A DNA stretch of 64,000 bases. Origin: Agrococcus terreus (GTDB lineage: Bacteria; Actinomycetota; Actinomycetes; Actinomycetales; Microbacteriaceae). The notes below the pieces were generated by a model. The model did not search any database and was not told where the DNA came from. It saw nothing but the letters and a program-made list of their open reading frames with translations. The stretch lies in assembly GCF_014645235.1 (NCBI RefSeq), contig NZ_BMLM01000001.1:1674001-1738000 (forward strand). The letters are read 5' to 3'. Shown piece after piece: positions 43,014-50,758 of the stretch (the first letter of the stretch is position 1; each line of letters opens with the position of its first letter). The translations under genes and the position numbers were made by a program.

Positions 43014-44072
43014 CTATCGCAGCGCGTCGGTGCCGGGCTTCAGGCGCCACTCGATCCGTCGGACGGCGCGCTCCCACAGGACGTGGCGGAGCGGCCGGAG
43101 GACGACGTCGAACGACGGCAGGTAGCTCACCACCGGGCCGAACTTCTTCTTGAACTGGCCGACGCCGTGGTACCAGTGGGTCGTGTCGTCCATGAGCTCG
43201 GGCCGGGGCGTGCCGCACAGGTCGAAGGCGGCCTTGCCGTCGGCGGCGGCGTCCTGCATCGCGCGCCACAGCAGCAGCGCGGCGCCGCCGGCGATGCTGC
43301 GGGTCGGCCGCGAGCCGCCGTCCTTGTAGACGGCCGTGCGGCCGGCGAGCGTCACGAAGATCGCGGCCTGCGCCTCGCCCGAGTCGTCGTCGTAGCCGAA
43401 GTAGAAGCGGCCGTTGCGGGTCTTCGCGAACTCCGTCCAGAACAGCCGGTAGTAGGCGTACTCGCGCATCGCGGCGACGCCCTTGCCGCCGTTGATGGTC
43501 TTCAGCAGCTCGTAGAAGCGCTCCATGTCGGCCTCGGTGGCGTCGTGCGCCTCGATCCGCTCGATCCGGTAGCCCTTGGTCTCGGCCCCGCGGATCGACG
43601 AGCGGAGCTTCTTCTGGAAGTCCATGATGAGCTCGTCGCCGCGCGTGAGGTCGAGCACGACCGTGTGCGTGAGCAGCTGCATGTCGCGGCTGCGCACCGC
43701 GCCCGTCGCGGCCATCCGGGCGATGAGCTCGGGGGTGCGCAGCAGGTGCGGCTCGACCTTGATCGCGAGGAGCCCGCGCTGCTGCCGGCCGAACGCGCGG
43801 ATCGCGGCGACCATCCCCTCGAGGTCGGCGCAGGTGGGGCCGAGCGGCACGTACCAGTAGCGGCCGAGCCACACGGTGCCCTCGTGGGCGAGCGCGTAGA
43901 CCGTCTCGGCGCCCTCGACGACGAGGAAGCGCGGCTCGAGCCGGTCGTAGCGCTTGATCGCGGCCATGGCGCGCGCGCCGGTCATGATCCCGCCGTCGGG
44001 GTTCGTCTCGATGAGCGCGTCCCAGCGCTCGATCTCGTCGTCGGTGGCGAAGCGGACGGTCGTTGCGGTCAT
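43014..44072 (-). CDS. FemX-like peptidoglycan interpeptide-bridge aminoacyltransferase (copy 2 of 3)
   Basis: A 352-residue member of the same family. T-N-P-D-G-G-I-M-T-G, R-Y-W-Y-V-P-L-G-P-T, F-Q-K-K-L-R-S-S-I-R-G-A-E-T-K-G-Y and V-G-Q-F-K-K-K-F-G-P-V-V mark the two acyltransferase-fold halves and the tRNA-contact helices. V-Y-K-D-G-G-S-R-P-T is the conserved core loop. Its ATG overlaps the stop of copy 1 (ATGA). Differences among the copies suggest that each adds a different residue or acts at a different position of the bridge, as FemX, FemA and FemB do in staphylococci. Confidence 0.92.
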   Translation of the reverse strand: MTATTVRFATDDEIERWDALIETNPDGGIMTGARAMAAIKRYDRLEPRFLVVEGAETVYALAHEGTVWLGRYWYVPLGPTCADLEGMVAAIRAFGRQQRGLLAIKVEPHLLRTPELIARMAATGAVRSRDMQLLTHTVVLDLTRGDELIMDFQKKLRSSIRGAETKGYRIERIEAHDATEADMERFYELLKTINGGKGVAAMREYAYYRLFWTEFAKTRNGRFYFGYDDDSGEAQAAIFVTLAGRTAVYKDGGSRPTRSIAGGAALLLWRAMQDAAADGKAAFDLCGTPRPELMDDTTHWYHGVGQFKKKFGPVVSYLPSFDVVLRPLRHVLWERAVRRIEWRLKPGTDALR

Positions 44073-45139
44073 CGGAGCGTGTCCGGTCCCTTGCGGATGC
44101 GCCACTCGACGCGGCGGACGAGCCCCTCCCACACGCGGTGGCGCAGCGGCCGCAGCACGAGGTCGAACGAGGGCAGGAAGTCGGTGATCGGGCCGAAGCG
44201 CAGCTTGAACTGGGCGAGGCCGTGGAAGGGGTGCGTCTCGTCGTCGGCACGGTCGCTCGGCGGCGTGCCGGCGAGGTCGAAGGCGAGCTTGCCCTCGGCG
44301 ATCGCGTCCTGCATCGCCGTCCACAGCAGCAGCGCCGAGCCGCCGTTGATGGTGCGGTCGGGGCGCGAGCCGCCGTCCTTGTAGACGACCGTGCGGCCGG
44401 CGGTGGTGACGAAGATGCCAGCCTGCGGGCGGCCCGTGTCGTCGTCGTAGCCGAAGTAGAAGCGGCCCGCGCCAGCGCGGGTGAAGGCGCCCCAGAACGC
44501 GTCGTAGTAGGCCCGCTCGCGCATGCCCGCCATGCCCTTGCCGCCGGCGACGGTGAGCATCATCGCGTGCATCGCGTCGAAGGTCTCCTGCGTGGGCTCG
44601 GGGCGCTCGACGCGGTAGCCCTTCTTCGTCGCGCCGCGCACCTGGCGGCGGATCATCTGCGAGAAGGACGCGAAGAGCGCCTCCTCGCCCTGCTCGAGGT
44701 CGAGCACCACCGTGTGCGTCATGACCTGCATGTCGCGGCTGCGCTCGAGCCCGAGCGCGACGAGCTCGTCGATCCGCTCGGGGGTCGACTCGAGGTGCGG
44801 CTCGACCTTGACGACCAGCACGTCGCCCTCCGCGGCCGCGAAGGCGCGGAGGCCCTCGATCACCGGCGCCATGTCGGTGGCCGTCGGCCCCATCGGCAGG
44901 TACCAGTAGCGGCCGAGCGAGACGCGGCCCTCGAGCACGAGGCAGTGGATGCGCTCGGCGCCGTCGGCCGTCGGGGCGTCGATGACGAGGAAGACCGGCT
45001 CGAGCCCGTCGAAGCGCTTCGTCTCGGCGAACGCGCGCGACTGGACCATGTGGCCGCCGTCGGGGTTCGCCTCGATGAGCGCGTCCCAGCGCTCGACCTC
45101 GTCGGGCGTGGCGCGGCGCACCTGTGCAGCGTGGGGCAT
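44069..45139 (-). CDS. FemX-like peptidoglycan interpeptide-bridge aminoacyltransferase (copy 1 of 3)
   Basis: A 356-residue first gene of the tandem trio. A-N-P-D-G-G-H-M-V-Q, R-Y-W-Y-L-P-M-G-P, R-R-Q-V-R-G-A-T-K-K-G-Y-R-V and L-A-Q-F-K-L-R-F-G-P-I match the family at the same places as copy 2, to which it is clearly closest. The product acts at the inner membrane face on lipid-linked peptidoglycan precursor with aminoacyl-tRNA. ATG 45139 has CGAAGGAACC upstream. The EI24-type gene ends 40 bases upstream on the same strand and may be cotranscribed. Confidence 0.92.
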   Translation of the reverse strand: MPHAAQVRRATPDEVERWDALIEANPDGGHMVQSRAFAETKRFDGLEPVFLVIDAPTADGAERIHCLVLEGRVSLGRYWYLPMGPTATDMAPVIEGLRAFAAAEGDVLVVKVEPHLESTPERIDELVALGLERSRDMQVMTHTVVLDLEQGEEALFASFSQMIRRQVRGATKKGYRVERPEPTQETFDAMHAMMLTVAGGKGMAGMRERAYYDAFWGAFTRAGAGRFYFGYDDDTGRPQAGIFVTTAGRTVVYKDGGSRPDRTINGGSALLLWTAMQDAIAEGKLAFDLAGTPPSDRADDETHPFHGLAQFKLRFGPITDFLPSFDLVLRPLRHRVWEGLVRRVEWRIRKGPDTLR

Positions 45140-45179
45140 GGTTCCTTCGAGCGGGAGGGGTCTGGAGGGCGCGACCAGC

Positions 45180-45956
45180 CTACGCGGCGCGCTCGGGGGC
45201 GGTCGTCGCCTCGCCGCGCAGGTCGCGCACGAGGAGCGTGGCGCCGACGATCGCGGCCGGCGTCGCGACGACGGCGAGCCCGGGCACGAGCAGCACGAGG
45301 TAGGCGGCGATGCCGAAGCCGAGGGAGCGCCAGGGGCGCGAGGCGAGCAGCGCGCGGCGCTCGGCGAGCGCGAGGCCGCGGGCCTCCCCCGCGAGGCCCG
45401 TGAGCTCGCGCGAGAGCGCGCGGCCGCCGAGGACGGCGCCGAGCACGAGGCCGAGCGCCGTGCCGATGAGCGGCACGAGCCCGGCGACGAGCACGACGAG
45501 CGCCGTGCCGGCGGCCATGAGCAGCAGCACGAGCGCGTCGCGGAGGCCGGAGCCGAGGCCCGCCCAGAAGCCGCGCTCGGGGCCCTCGGGGGCCGCGCCG
45601 AGCCGCTCGTCGACGCGCTGCCGGATGCGCTCGTAGAAGGGCTCGCCGACGGCGAGCGTGATGGCGGCGAAGCTCAGCACGCACAGCACGACCGTGCCGA
45701 CGAGGATGCCGAGCGCGATCGCGAACCGCACGGCCCCCGACCACAGGTCGTCCCAGCCGGCGGCCCAGGGCGAGAGCGCGGCGGCCCAGCCCTCGACGTT
45801 GACGGCGACGACCACGACGAGCGCGAGCATGGCGGCGCCCACGATGAGCGCGGGCACCGCGCCGAGCGCCATGAGGCCGGGATCCCGAGCCCAGGTGCCG
45901 AAGCCCCGCAGGAGGAGGCGGGCGCCGGCGAGGAGGTCGGCGAGGCGTGCGCGCAT
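45180..45956 (-). CDS. EI24/CysZ-like membrane protein
   Basis: A 258-residue membrane protein of the EI24 superfamily. The N-terminal cytoplasmic helix (L-L-A-G-A-R-L-L-L-R-G-F-G-T-W), the loop V-G-E-P-F-Y-E-R-I-R-Q-R-V-D-E (the family's E-P-F-Y signature) and L-I-G-T-A-L-G-L-V-L-G-A-V-L support this. CysZ of E. coli is a sulfate channel, but actinobacterial EI24 proteins are not proven to carry sulfate, and the annotated role is unknown. ATG 45956 lies 6 bases after CAGCAT. It is upstream of the FemX trio on the same strand. Confidence 0.85.
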   Translation of the reverse strand: MRARLADLLAGARLLLRGFGTWARDPGLMALGAVPALIVGAAMLALVVVVAVNVEGWAAALSPWAAGWDDLWSGAVRFAIALGILVGTVVLCVLSFAAITLAVGEPFYERIRQRVDERLGAAPEGPERGFWAGLGSGLRDALVLLLMAAGTALVVLVAGLVPLIGTALGLVLGAVLGGRALSRELTGLAGEARGLALAERRALLASRPWRSLGFGIAAYLVLLVPGLAVVATPAAIVGATLLVRDLRGEATTAPERAA

Positions 45957-46034
45957 GCGGCCATGCTGGCACCCGCCGCTGGACGGGCGCCGCTCGTCCG
46001 GGCCACGGCAGGCTTGCGCGACCGCGCACCCATG

Positions 46035-46070
46035 TGTCAAGGTCGCTTGACACGTCAAGCACGCTTGACA
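46035..46070. promoter_or_regulatory. Double inverted-repeat operator TGTCAAG-N4-CTTGACA
   Basis: TGTCAAG (46035-46041), GTCG, CTTGACA (46046-46052) form a perfect inverted repeat. A second GTCAAGC (46054-46060) and CTTGACA (46064-46070) follow, so three to four half-sites lie within 36 bases. The TTGACA parts also fit a -35 box. It stands 24 bases before the first gene of the membrane protein/XRE pair, whose regulator is the obvious candidate to bind. Confidence 0.65.
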
Positions 46071-46094
46071 CGAACGGCAGCGACGGAGGACGAC

Positions 46095-46556
46095 ATGGAT
46101 GCAGCGACGACGGACCGGCGGACGCGATGGGGCCGGGTGCGGGGCACGGCCGGCACGCCCGCGATGGCGATCGCGATCCCCGCGGGGCTCCTGCTGGCCG
46201 CCGCGGCGGGCGCCGTCTCGGCCGCGATGATCGCGGCGCCCTCGCCGCTGCTCGTCGGCCTCGCGATCGGCGGCTCGACCGTCGCGCCCTTCGTCGCGCT
46301 CGTCTGGGCGCTGCTGGTCGACCGCGACAGCCTGCGCGGCGCCGTCGACCGGCCGGAGGACTCCGTCGAGGGCGCCTGGTACGACCGCGCGGCGCAGGGC
46401 GCCTTCTCGGACACGATCCTGGTGGTCGGCCTCGCGACCGCCGCGCTCGCCATCACCGGCCTCCGGATCGACGTCGTCGTCGCGCTCGTCGGCGTGCTGC
46501 TCGTCGCGATGGGCAGCTGCGGCGTCCGGTACCTCGTCGCGCGCCGGCGGGGCTGA
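46095..46556 (+). CDS. Four-span membrane protein paired with an XRE regulator
   Basis: A 153-residue protein with about four membrane spans in two pairs (A-I-A-I-P-A-G-L-L-L-A-A-A-A-G, P-F-V-A-L-V-W-A-L-L-V, I-L-V-V-G-L-A-T-A-A-L-A-I, V-V-A-L-V-G-V-L-L-V-A). A polar middle loop, D-R-D-S-L-R-G-A-V-D-R-P-E, separates the pairs. Such proteins are commonly found just before a 65-75 residue XRE regulator, and the pair is often drug-, envelope- or sporulation-related; the function is unknown. ATG 46095 has CGGAGGACG. The regulator gene begins 1 base after the stop. Confidence 0.75.
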   Translation: MDAATTDRRTRWGRVRGTAGTPAMAIAIPAGLLLAAAAGAVSAAMIAAPSPLLVGLAIGGSTVAPFVALVWALLVDRDSLRGAVDRPEDSVEGAWYDRAAQGAFSDTILVVGLATAALAITGLRIDVVVALVGVLLVAMGSCGVRYLVARRRG

Positions 46557-46557
46557 C

Positions 46558-46758
46558 GTGGAGAACGCCCTGCCGACGCTGCGCCAGGAGCGCGGCTGGT
46601 CGCAGCAGCGGCTCGCCGAGGAGCTCGGCGTCTCGCGCCAGACCGTCATCTCGATCGAGCGCGGCCGCTTCGACCCGAGCCTCCCGCTCGCCTTCCGCAT
46701 CGCGCGGCTGTTCGGCACCTCGATCGAGGCGGTCTTCCAGCCCGAGGACGAGGCATAG
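46558..46758 (+). CDS. Small XRE-family (YozG/Cro-like) transcriptional regulator
   Basis: A 66-residue protein that is essentially one helix-turn-helix domain: L-R-Q-E-R-G-W-S-Q-Q-R-L-A-E-E-L-G-V-S-R-Q with the recognition helix S-R-Q-T-V-I-S-I-E-R-G-R. It then runs F-D-P-S-L-P-L-A-F-R-I-A-R-L-F-G to the end. It should bind DNA as a dimer and very likely represses its own operon through the TGTCAAG/CTTGACA repeats at 46035-46070. No ligand-binding part is present, so any signal must come through the paired membrane protein or by degradation. The start is GTG. Confidence 0.92.
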   Translation: MENALPTLRQERGWSQQRLAEELGVSRQTVISIERGRFDPSLPLAFRIARLFGTSIEAVFQPEDEA

Positions 46759-46769
46759 CCGACGCGACC

Positions 46770-46775
46770 TAGGAT
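46770..46775 (+). promoter_or_regulatory. -10 box TAGGAT before the DMT exporter gene
   Basis: TAGGAT ends 7 bases before GTG 46783. CGGAGG also lies between, so either a leaderless or a very short-leader mRNA is possible. Confidence 0.4.
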
Positions 46776-46782
46776 CGGAGGC

Positions 46783-47787
46783 GTGCCGCCCGCCGCCTCC
46801 GCCCCGCCCGCGACGGCGCAGCCGATGCACGCGGCGGCCGTGCTGCTCGCCGCGGTGCTGTGGGGCACGACCGGCACGGTCGCGCACTTCGCGCCCGAGG
46901 GCTCGTCGCCGCTCGCGATCGGCCTCGCGACCTTCGGCGTCGGCGGCGTCGTGCTCGCCGCCCTCTCCGCGCGGCGGGTGCTCGCGGTGCTGCGGCGCCG
47001 CGACCAGCTCGGCTGGGTGCTCGCCGGCGCCGTGGGCGTCGTGCTCTACCCGGCGTTCTACTACCCGTCGATGGCGCTCGCGGGCGTCGCCGTCGGCAAC
47101 GTCGTCGCGCTCGGCTCCGGCCCGATCTTCGCGGCCCTCCTCGAGTGGGCGGTGGAGCGCCGACGGCCGGGCCTGCGCTGGACGATCGCGACGGGCATCG
47201 CCGTCGTCGGCATCGCGCTGCTCACGATCGGCGGCCACGGCGGCGCGGCCGAGGATCCGGGCGCCGCGCCGCTCGGCGTCCTCCTCGCGCTCGTCGCGGG
47301 CTTCGGCTACGCCCTCTACTCCTTCGCAGGCGCCCGCCTCATCCGCCGCGGCTCGACCGCGAGCGGCTCGATGGGGGCGCTGTTCCTCGTGGGCGCCGTC
47401 GTGTGCCTCGTGGGCCTCGCCGTCGTCGGCGTCGGCCCGCTCGCCTCCCCTACGGGCGTCCTCACGATCGCCTACCTGGGACTCGTGCCCATGGCGCTCT
47501 CGTACCTGCTCTTCGGCTACGCCCTGCGCGCGCTGCCCTCGACGAGCGCGACCACGATCGCCCTCGCCGAGCCGGTCGTCGCGACGCTGCTCGCGGTCGC
47601 GATCGTCGGCGAGCGGCCGAGCGCCGTCGGGTGGCTGGGCCTCGTGGTCGTCGCCGTCGGCATCACCGTCCTCGCAGTCCGCTCCCCTGCCGCGTCCAGG
47701 CGCCCGCGCGTAGCGTCGGGGTACAAGCCGCAGACCGAAGGAGACGAGCATGACCACGCAGGATCCGACGACGAAGCACCACGCTGA
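46783..47787 (+). CDS. EamA/DMT-superfamily metabolite exporter
   Basis: A 334-residue protein with ten spans in two EamA repeats: A-A-V-L-W-G-T-T-G-T-V-A-H-F-A-P (repeat 1) and V-A-G-F-G-Y-A-L-Y-S-F-A-G-A-R (repeat 2), ending with L-A-E-P-V-V-A-T-L-L-A-V at TM9, a typical EamA signature. Such carriers export amino acids or other metabolites; the substrate is unknown. The last 12 residues (acidic and His-containing, E-G-D-E-H-D-H-A-G-S-D-D) are encoded in the 38 bases overlapping the next gene and look like an accidental tail. Confidence 0.88.
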   Translation: MPPAASAPPATAQPMHAAAVLLAAVLWGTTGTVAHFAPEGSSPLAIGLATFGVGGVVLAALSARRVLAVLRRRDQLGWVLAGAVGVVLYPAFYYPSMALAGVAVGNVVALGSGPIFAALLEWAVERRRPGLRWTIATGIAVVGIALLTIGGHGGAAEDPGAAPLGVLLALVAGFGYALYSFAGARLIRRGSTASGSMGALFLVGAVVCLVGLAVVGVGPLASPTGVLTIAYLGLVPMALSYLLFGYALRALPSTSATTIALAEPVVATLLAVAIVGERPSAVGWLGLVVVAVGITVLAVRSPAASRRPRVASGYKPQTEGDEHDHAGSDDEAPR

Positions 47788-48631
47788 CGAGTTCCCGACC
47801 CAGCAGCAGCCGGAGCAACCGGGGCTCACCGCCCCCATGGAGCCGCAGCCCGACCACGGCGAGTCGAGCTGGACCGGCCGCGGGCGCCTCGAGGGCCGCC
47901 GCGCCCTCATCACCGGCGGCGACAGCGGCATCGGCCGCGCCGTCGCCGTCGCCTACGCGCGCGAGGGCGCCGACGTCGCCATCGTGCACCTGCCCGAGGA
48001 GGCCGAGGACGCCGCCGAGACGCAGCGGCTCGTCGAGGCCGAGGGCCGCGCCTTCCACGCGATGGCGCTCGACCTGCGCGAGGAGCAGGGCTGCGTGGAC
48101 GCGGTCGCGGGCGCCGTCGAGGCGCTCGGCGGCCTCGACGTCGTCGTCAGCAACGCCGCGTACCAGAAGCAGCGCGGCGGCATCGAGACCTTCGACGTCG
48201 CCGAGGTCGAGCGGGTCTTCCGCACGAACCTCATCGCCGCCATCGTCATCGCCCGCGAGGCGCTCCCGCACCTCGGCGCGGGCTCGTCGTTCATCACGAC
48301 GACGTCCATCCAGGCGCAGGACCCCAACCCGGGCCTCCTCGACTACGCGATGACGAAGGCCGCGCAGGTCGCCATGACCGAGGCGCTCGCGAAGGAGCTC
48401 GGCCCCAAGGGCATCCGCGTGAACGCCGTGGCGCCGGGGCCGATCTGGACCCCGCTCATCCCCGCGACCGGCTTCCCCGACGAGAAGGTCGAGCAGTTCG
48501 GCCAGGACACGCCCCTCGGCCGCGCCGGCCAGCCCGCCGAGCTCGCAGGCGCCTACGTCTATCTCGCGAGCGAGGAGTCGTCGTACGTCTCGGGCGCCGT
48601 CGTGCCCGTGACCGGAGGGAGGGGGTTCTGA
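47750..48631 (+). CDS. SDR-family oxidoreductase (glucose dehydrogenase/YghA-like)
   Basis: A 293-residue short-chain dehydrogenase with the 40-residue N-terminal extension seen in YghA/GspS39-type enzymes (rich in Pro/Gln, then G-R-L-E-G-R). The cofactor motif is T-G-G-D-S-G-I-G, then S-N-A-A-Y, catalytic Ser in T-T-T-S-I-Q, and Tyr/Lys in Y-A-M-T-K. P-G-P-I-W-T-P-L follows the active site. In Bacillus such proteins are general-stress induced; the substrate is unknown. ATG 47750 has GAAGGAGACG and overlaps the exporter gene by 38 bases. The next gene's ATG overlaps this stop (TGATG). Confidence 0.9.
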   Translation: MTTQDPTTKHHADEFPTQQQPEQPGLTAPMEPQPDHGESSWTGRGRLEGRRALITGGDSGIGRAVAVAYAREGADVAIVHLPEEAEDAAETQRLVEAEGRAFHAMALDLREEQGCVDAVAGAVEALGGLDVVVSNAAYQKQRGGIETFDVAEVERVFRTNLIAAIVIAREALPHLGAGSSFITTTSIQAQDPNPGLLDYAMTKAAQVAMTEALAKELGPKGIRVNAVAPGPIWTPLIPATGFPDEKVEQFGQDTPLGRAGQPAELAGAYVYLASEESSYVSGAVVPVTGGRGF

Positions 48632-48888
48632 TGCCGAACCCAAGAATCAAGGACGAGGAGCTGTACCGGAAGCTGCGCGACGAGGGGAGCTCGGCCGAGA
48701 AGGCAGCCCGCATCGCGAACGCCGCCGCCCGCGACGGGCGCGAGGCGCTCGGCGAGCGGGGCGGCGACGCCGAGCGGTACGAGGACCGCACGGTCGAGGA
48801 GCTCAAGGAGCGGGCGAAGGAGCTCGGCCTGGAGGGCTACTCCGACCTGAGGAAGGACGAGCTCATCGACCGGCTCAGGAACCACTGA
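48631..48888 (+). CDS. Small Rho-N/SAP-like domain protein
   Basis: An 85-residue charged protein. The first half (E-E-L-Y-R-K-L-R-D-E-G-S-S-A-E-K-A-A-R-I) matches the short actinobacterial DUF7218-type proteins. The second half, R-T-V-E-E-L-K-E-R-A-K-E-L-G-L-E-G-Y-S-D, is a Rho termination factor N-terminal/SAP-like helix-extension-helix, a nucleic-acid-binding motif. It is often found in stress-related loci; the function is unknown. Its start overlaps the SDR stop, so the two are coexpressed, fitting a stress operon. Confidence 0.85.
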   Translation: MPNPRIKDEELYRKLRDEGSSAEKAARIANAAARDGREALGERGGDAERYEDRTVEELKERAKELGLEGYSDLRKDELIDRLRNH

Positions 48889-48967
48889 GGCGGGTCTCGG
48901 CGACCGTCGAGCCCGCAATCAGCGGCGCCGTCCCCCATCGGGGTCGGCGCCGTGCCATGATCGCGCC

Positions 48968-49447
48968 ATGGACGACGACCGCGGACGCGACGAGACCCCC
49001 GAGGAGCGGGCCGACCGCAACTTCGAGGACATCCTGCAGGAGCTGCGCGTCGTGCTCACCGGCACGCAGCTCATCTCCGGCTTCCTGCTCGCCGTCGCCT
49101 TCCAATCGCGCTTCGAGGACCTCGACGCCGACGAGATCGTCCACTACCTCGTGCTCGTCGGCCTCTCGGCGCTCGCGACGCTCCTGGGCCTCACGCCCGT
49201 CGCCGTGCACCGGCTCCACTTCGCGAAGCGGCGCAAGGGGATGATCGTGCGGCTCGCGAACGCGTTCCTCATCGCGACGCTCGCCGTGGTCTCGGTCCTC
49301 GTCGTCGGCGTCACGAGCTTCATCTTCGAGGTGGTCGTGTCGAGCGCCGCGGGCCTCTGGGCGGCGGTCGGCACGGGCGCCGTCGTGGTCGCGCTGTGGG
49401 GCACGGCGCTCCTCGCGCATCGCGGTCGATCGTCCGTCGAGCCGTAG
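48968..49447 (+). CDS. DUF6328-family membrane protein
   Basis: A 159-residue protein with an acidic N-terminus (D-D-D-R-G-R-D-E-T-P-E-E-R) and the family core F-E-D-I-L-Q-E-L-R-V-V-L-T-G-T-Q-L-I-S-G-F. Four membrane spans and a cytoplasmic loop H-R-L-H-F-A-K-R-R-K follow the core. DUF6328 proteins occur widely in actinobacteria and proteobacteria with no proven function. The core helix before TM1 is amphipathic. ATG 48968 sits 6 bases after CATGAT. It is a single gene; a hairpin follows 40 bases after the stop. Confidence 0.88.
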   Translation: MDDDRGRDETPEERADRNFEDILQELRVVLTGTQLISGFLLAVAFQSRFEDLDADEIVHYLVLVGLSALATLLGLTPVAVHRLHFAKRRKGMIVRLANAFLIATLAVVSVLVVGVTSFIFEVVVSSAAGLWAAVGTGAVVVALWGTALLAHRGRSSVEP

Positions 49448-49486
49448 CCTCCGGCCGCGCCCCGGACCGTGCGTTGCGAAGTGTGA

Positions 49487-49506
49487 CCGGCCCGCTGTCG
49501 GGCCGG
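49487..49506 (+). terminator. Perfect hairpin between DUF6328 and the methionine operon
   Basis: CCGGCCCG (49487-49494) pairs with CGGGCCGG (49499-49506) around CTGT. It may end the DUF6328 transcript or sit in the leader of the C-S lyase gene. It directly follows GCGAAGTGTGAC (49476-49487). Confidence 0.5.
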
Positions 49507-49561
49507 CGCATCCCGCTGTCATCCTGGCTCGCACCGGCGCCGAGCGGCGTCGTCGGAAGGG

Positions 49562-50758
49562 ATGCGCATGACGGGCCGATGTCGCGAGCAGCACGCGTTC
49601 GACGCGATCCGGCGGAGCGACCTCGAGCGGCCGTCGAGCCGCAAGTGGAGCCTCCACCCGGGCACGATCGGGGCGTGGGTCGCCGAGATGGACTTCGGCA
49701 CGGCGCCCGCCGTGCGGGAGGCCCTGCAGCGCGCCGTCGTCGACGACGTGCTCGGCTACCTCTCCCCCGCGACCGCCGCCGACCTCGCCGAGGCGACCGC
49801 GCTCCACCAGGCCCGCGAGCACGGCTGGGCGATCGACCCCGACCGCGTGCACGCCGTCTCCGACGTGATGGCGGCGCTGGGCGTCGCCGTCGAGGAGTAC
49901 TCCCCGAAGGGCTCGGCCGTCATCGTGCCGACCCCGGCGTACATGCCCTTCCTCACCTACCTCGAGCGGCTCGGCCGCCCGGTCGTGCAGGTGCCGGGCG
50001 TCGTCGTCGACGGCCGCTGGCGGCACGACCTCGACGGCATCGACCGCGCCTTCGCCGCGGGCGCCCGCACGCTCGTGCTCTGCAACCCGCACAACCCCAC
50101 CGGCACCGTGCTGCCGCGCGAGGAGCTGCTCGCGATCAGCGAGCTCGTCGAGCGCCACGGCGGCCGCGTCTTCGCCGACGAGATCCACGCCGCGATCCGC
50201 TACGACGGCCGCGTGCACGTGCCCTACGCCTCGGTCTCCGAGGCGGCGGCCGGCCACACGATCACGGGCACGAGCGCCTCGAAGGCGTGGAACATCCCGG
50301 GCCTCAAGGCCGCGCAGCTCATCACGTCGAACGAGGCCGACGAGGCCGTCTACCGGCGCTTCGGCTTCGCCGTCGTGCACGGCGCCTCGACGCTCGGCGT
50401 CATCGCCTCGGCCGCCGCCTACCGCGACGGCGACGCCTGGCTCGCCGAGACCGTGCGCTACCTGCAGGGCAGCCGCGACCTGCTCGCCGACCTCGTGGCC
50501 GAGCGCCTCCCGCAGGTGCGCTGGCGCCCGCCCGAGGCCACCTATCTTGCGTGGCTCGACGTCGCGGCGCTGCGCCTGGGCGAGAGCCCGGCCGAGGCGC
50601 TCCGCGAGCGCGCGGGCGTCACCCTCACCGACGGCGCGCTGTGCGGCGCCGGCTCGGAGCAGCACGTGCGGCTCGTCTTCGCGACGCCCGCGCCCGTGCT
50701 CGAGGAGACCGTCGACCGGATCGCCGCCGCGCTCGCCCCCGCGGGAGCAGCACGATGA
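49562..50758 (+). CDS. MalY/PatB-type cystathionine beta-lyase (C-S lyase)
   Basis: A 398-residue fold-type I PLP enzyme of the MalY/PatB subgroup. It has W-V-A-E-M-D-F-G-T-A-P-A-V, C-N-P-H-N-P-T-G-T-V, D-E-I-H-A (the Asp that contacts the PLP nitrogen) and the Schiff-base lysine in T-S-A-S-K-A-W-N. These enzymes split cystathionine, cysteine or S-alkyl-cysteine derivatives to a thiol, pyruvate and ammonia. As first gene of the methionine operon it supplies homocysteine or frees sulfur from imported compounds. ATG 49562 has GGAAGGG; ATG 49568 is also possible. Confidence 0.9.
   Translation: MRMTGRCREQHAFDAIRRSDLERPSSRKWSLHPGTIGAWVAEMDFGTAPAVREALQRAVVDDVLGYLSPATAADLAEATALHQAREHGWAIDPDRVHAVSDVMAALGVAVEEYSPKGSAVIVPTPAYMPFLTYLERLGRPVVQVPGVVVDGRWRHDLDGIDRAFAAGARTLVLCNPHNPTGTVLPREELLAISELVERHGGRVFADEIHAAIRYDGRVHVPYASVSEAAAGHTITGTSASKAWNIPGLKAAQLITSNEADEAVYRRFGFAVVHGASTLGVIASAAAYRDGDAWLAETVRYLQGSRDLLADLVAERLPQVRWRPPEATYLAWLDVAALRLGESPAEALRERAGVTLTDGALCGAGSEQHVRLVFATPAPVLEETVDRIAAALAPAGAAR

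Noticed and set aside
49448-49561. SAM or cobalamin riboswitch before the methionine operon.
   Set aside because: The gap is only 114 bases and shows one simple hairpin; no conserved riboswitch core was seen.
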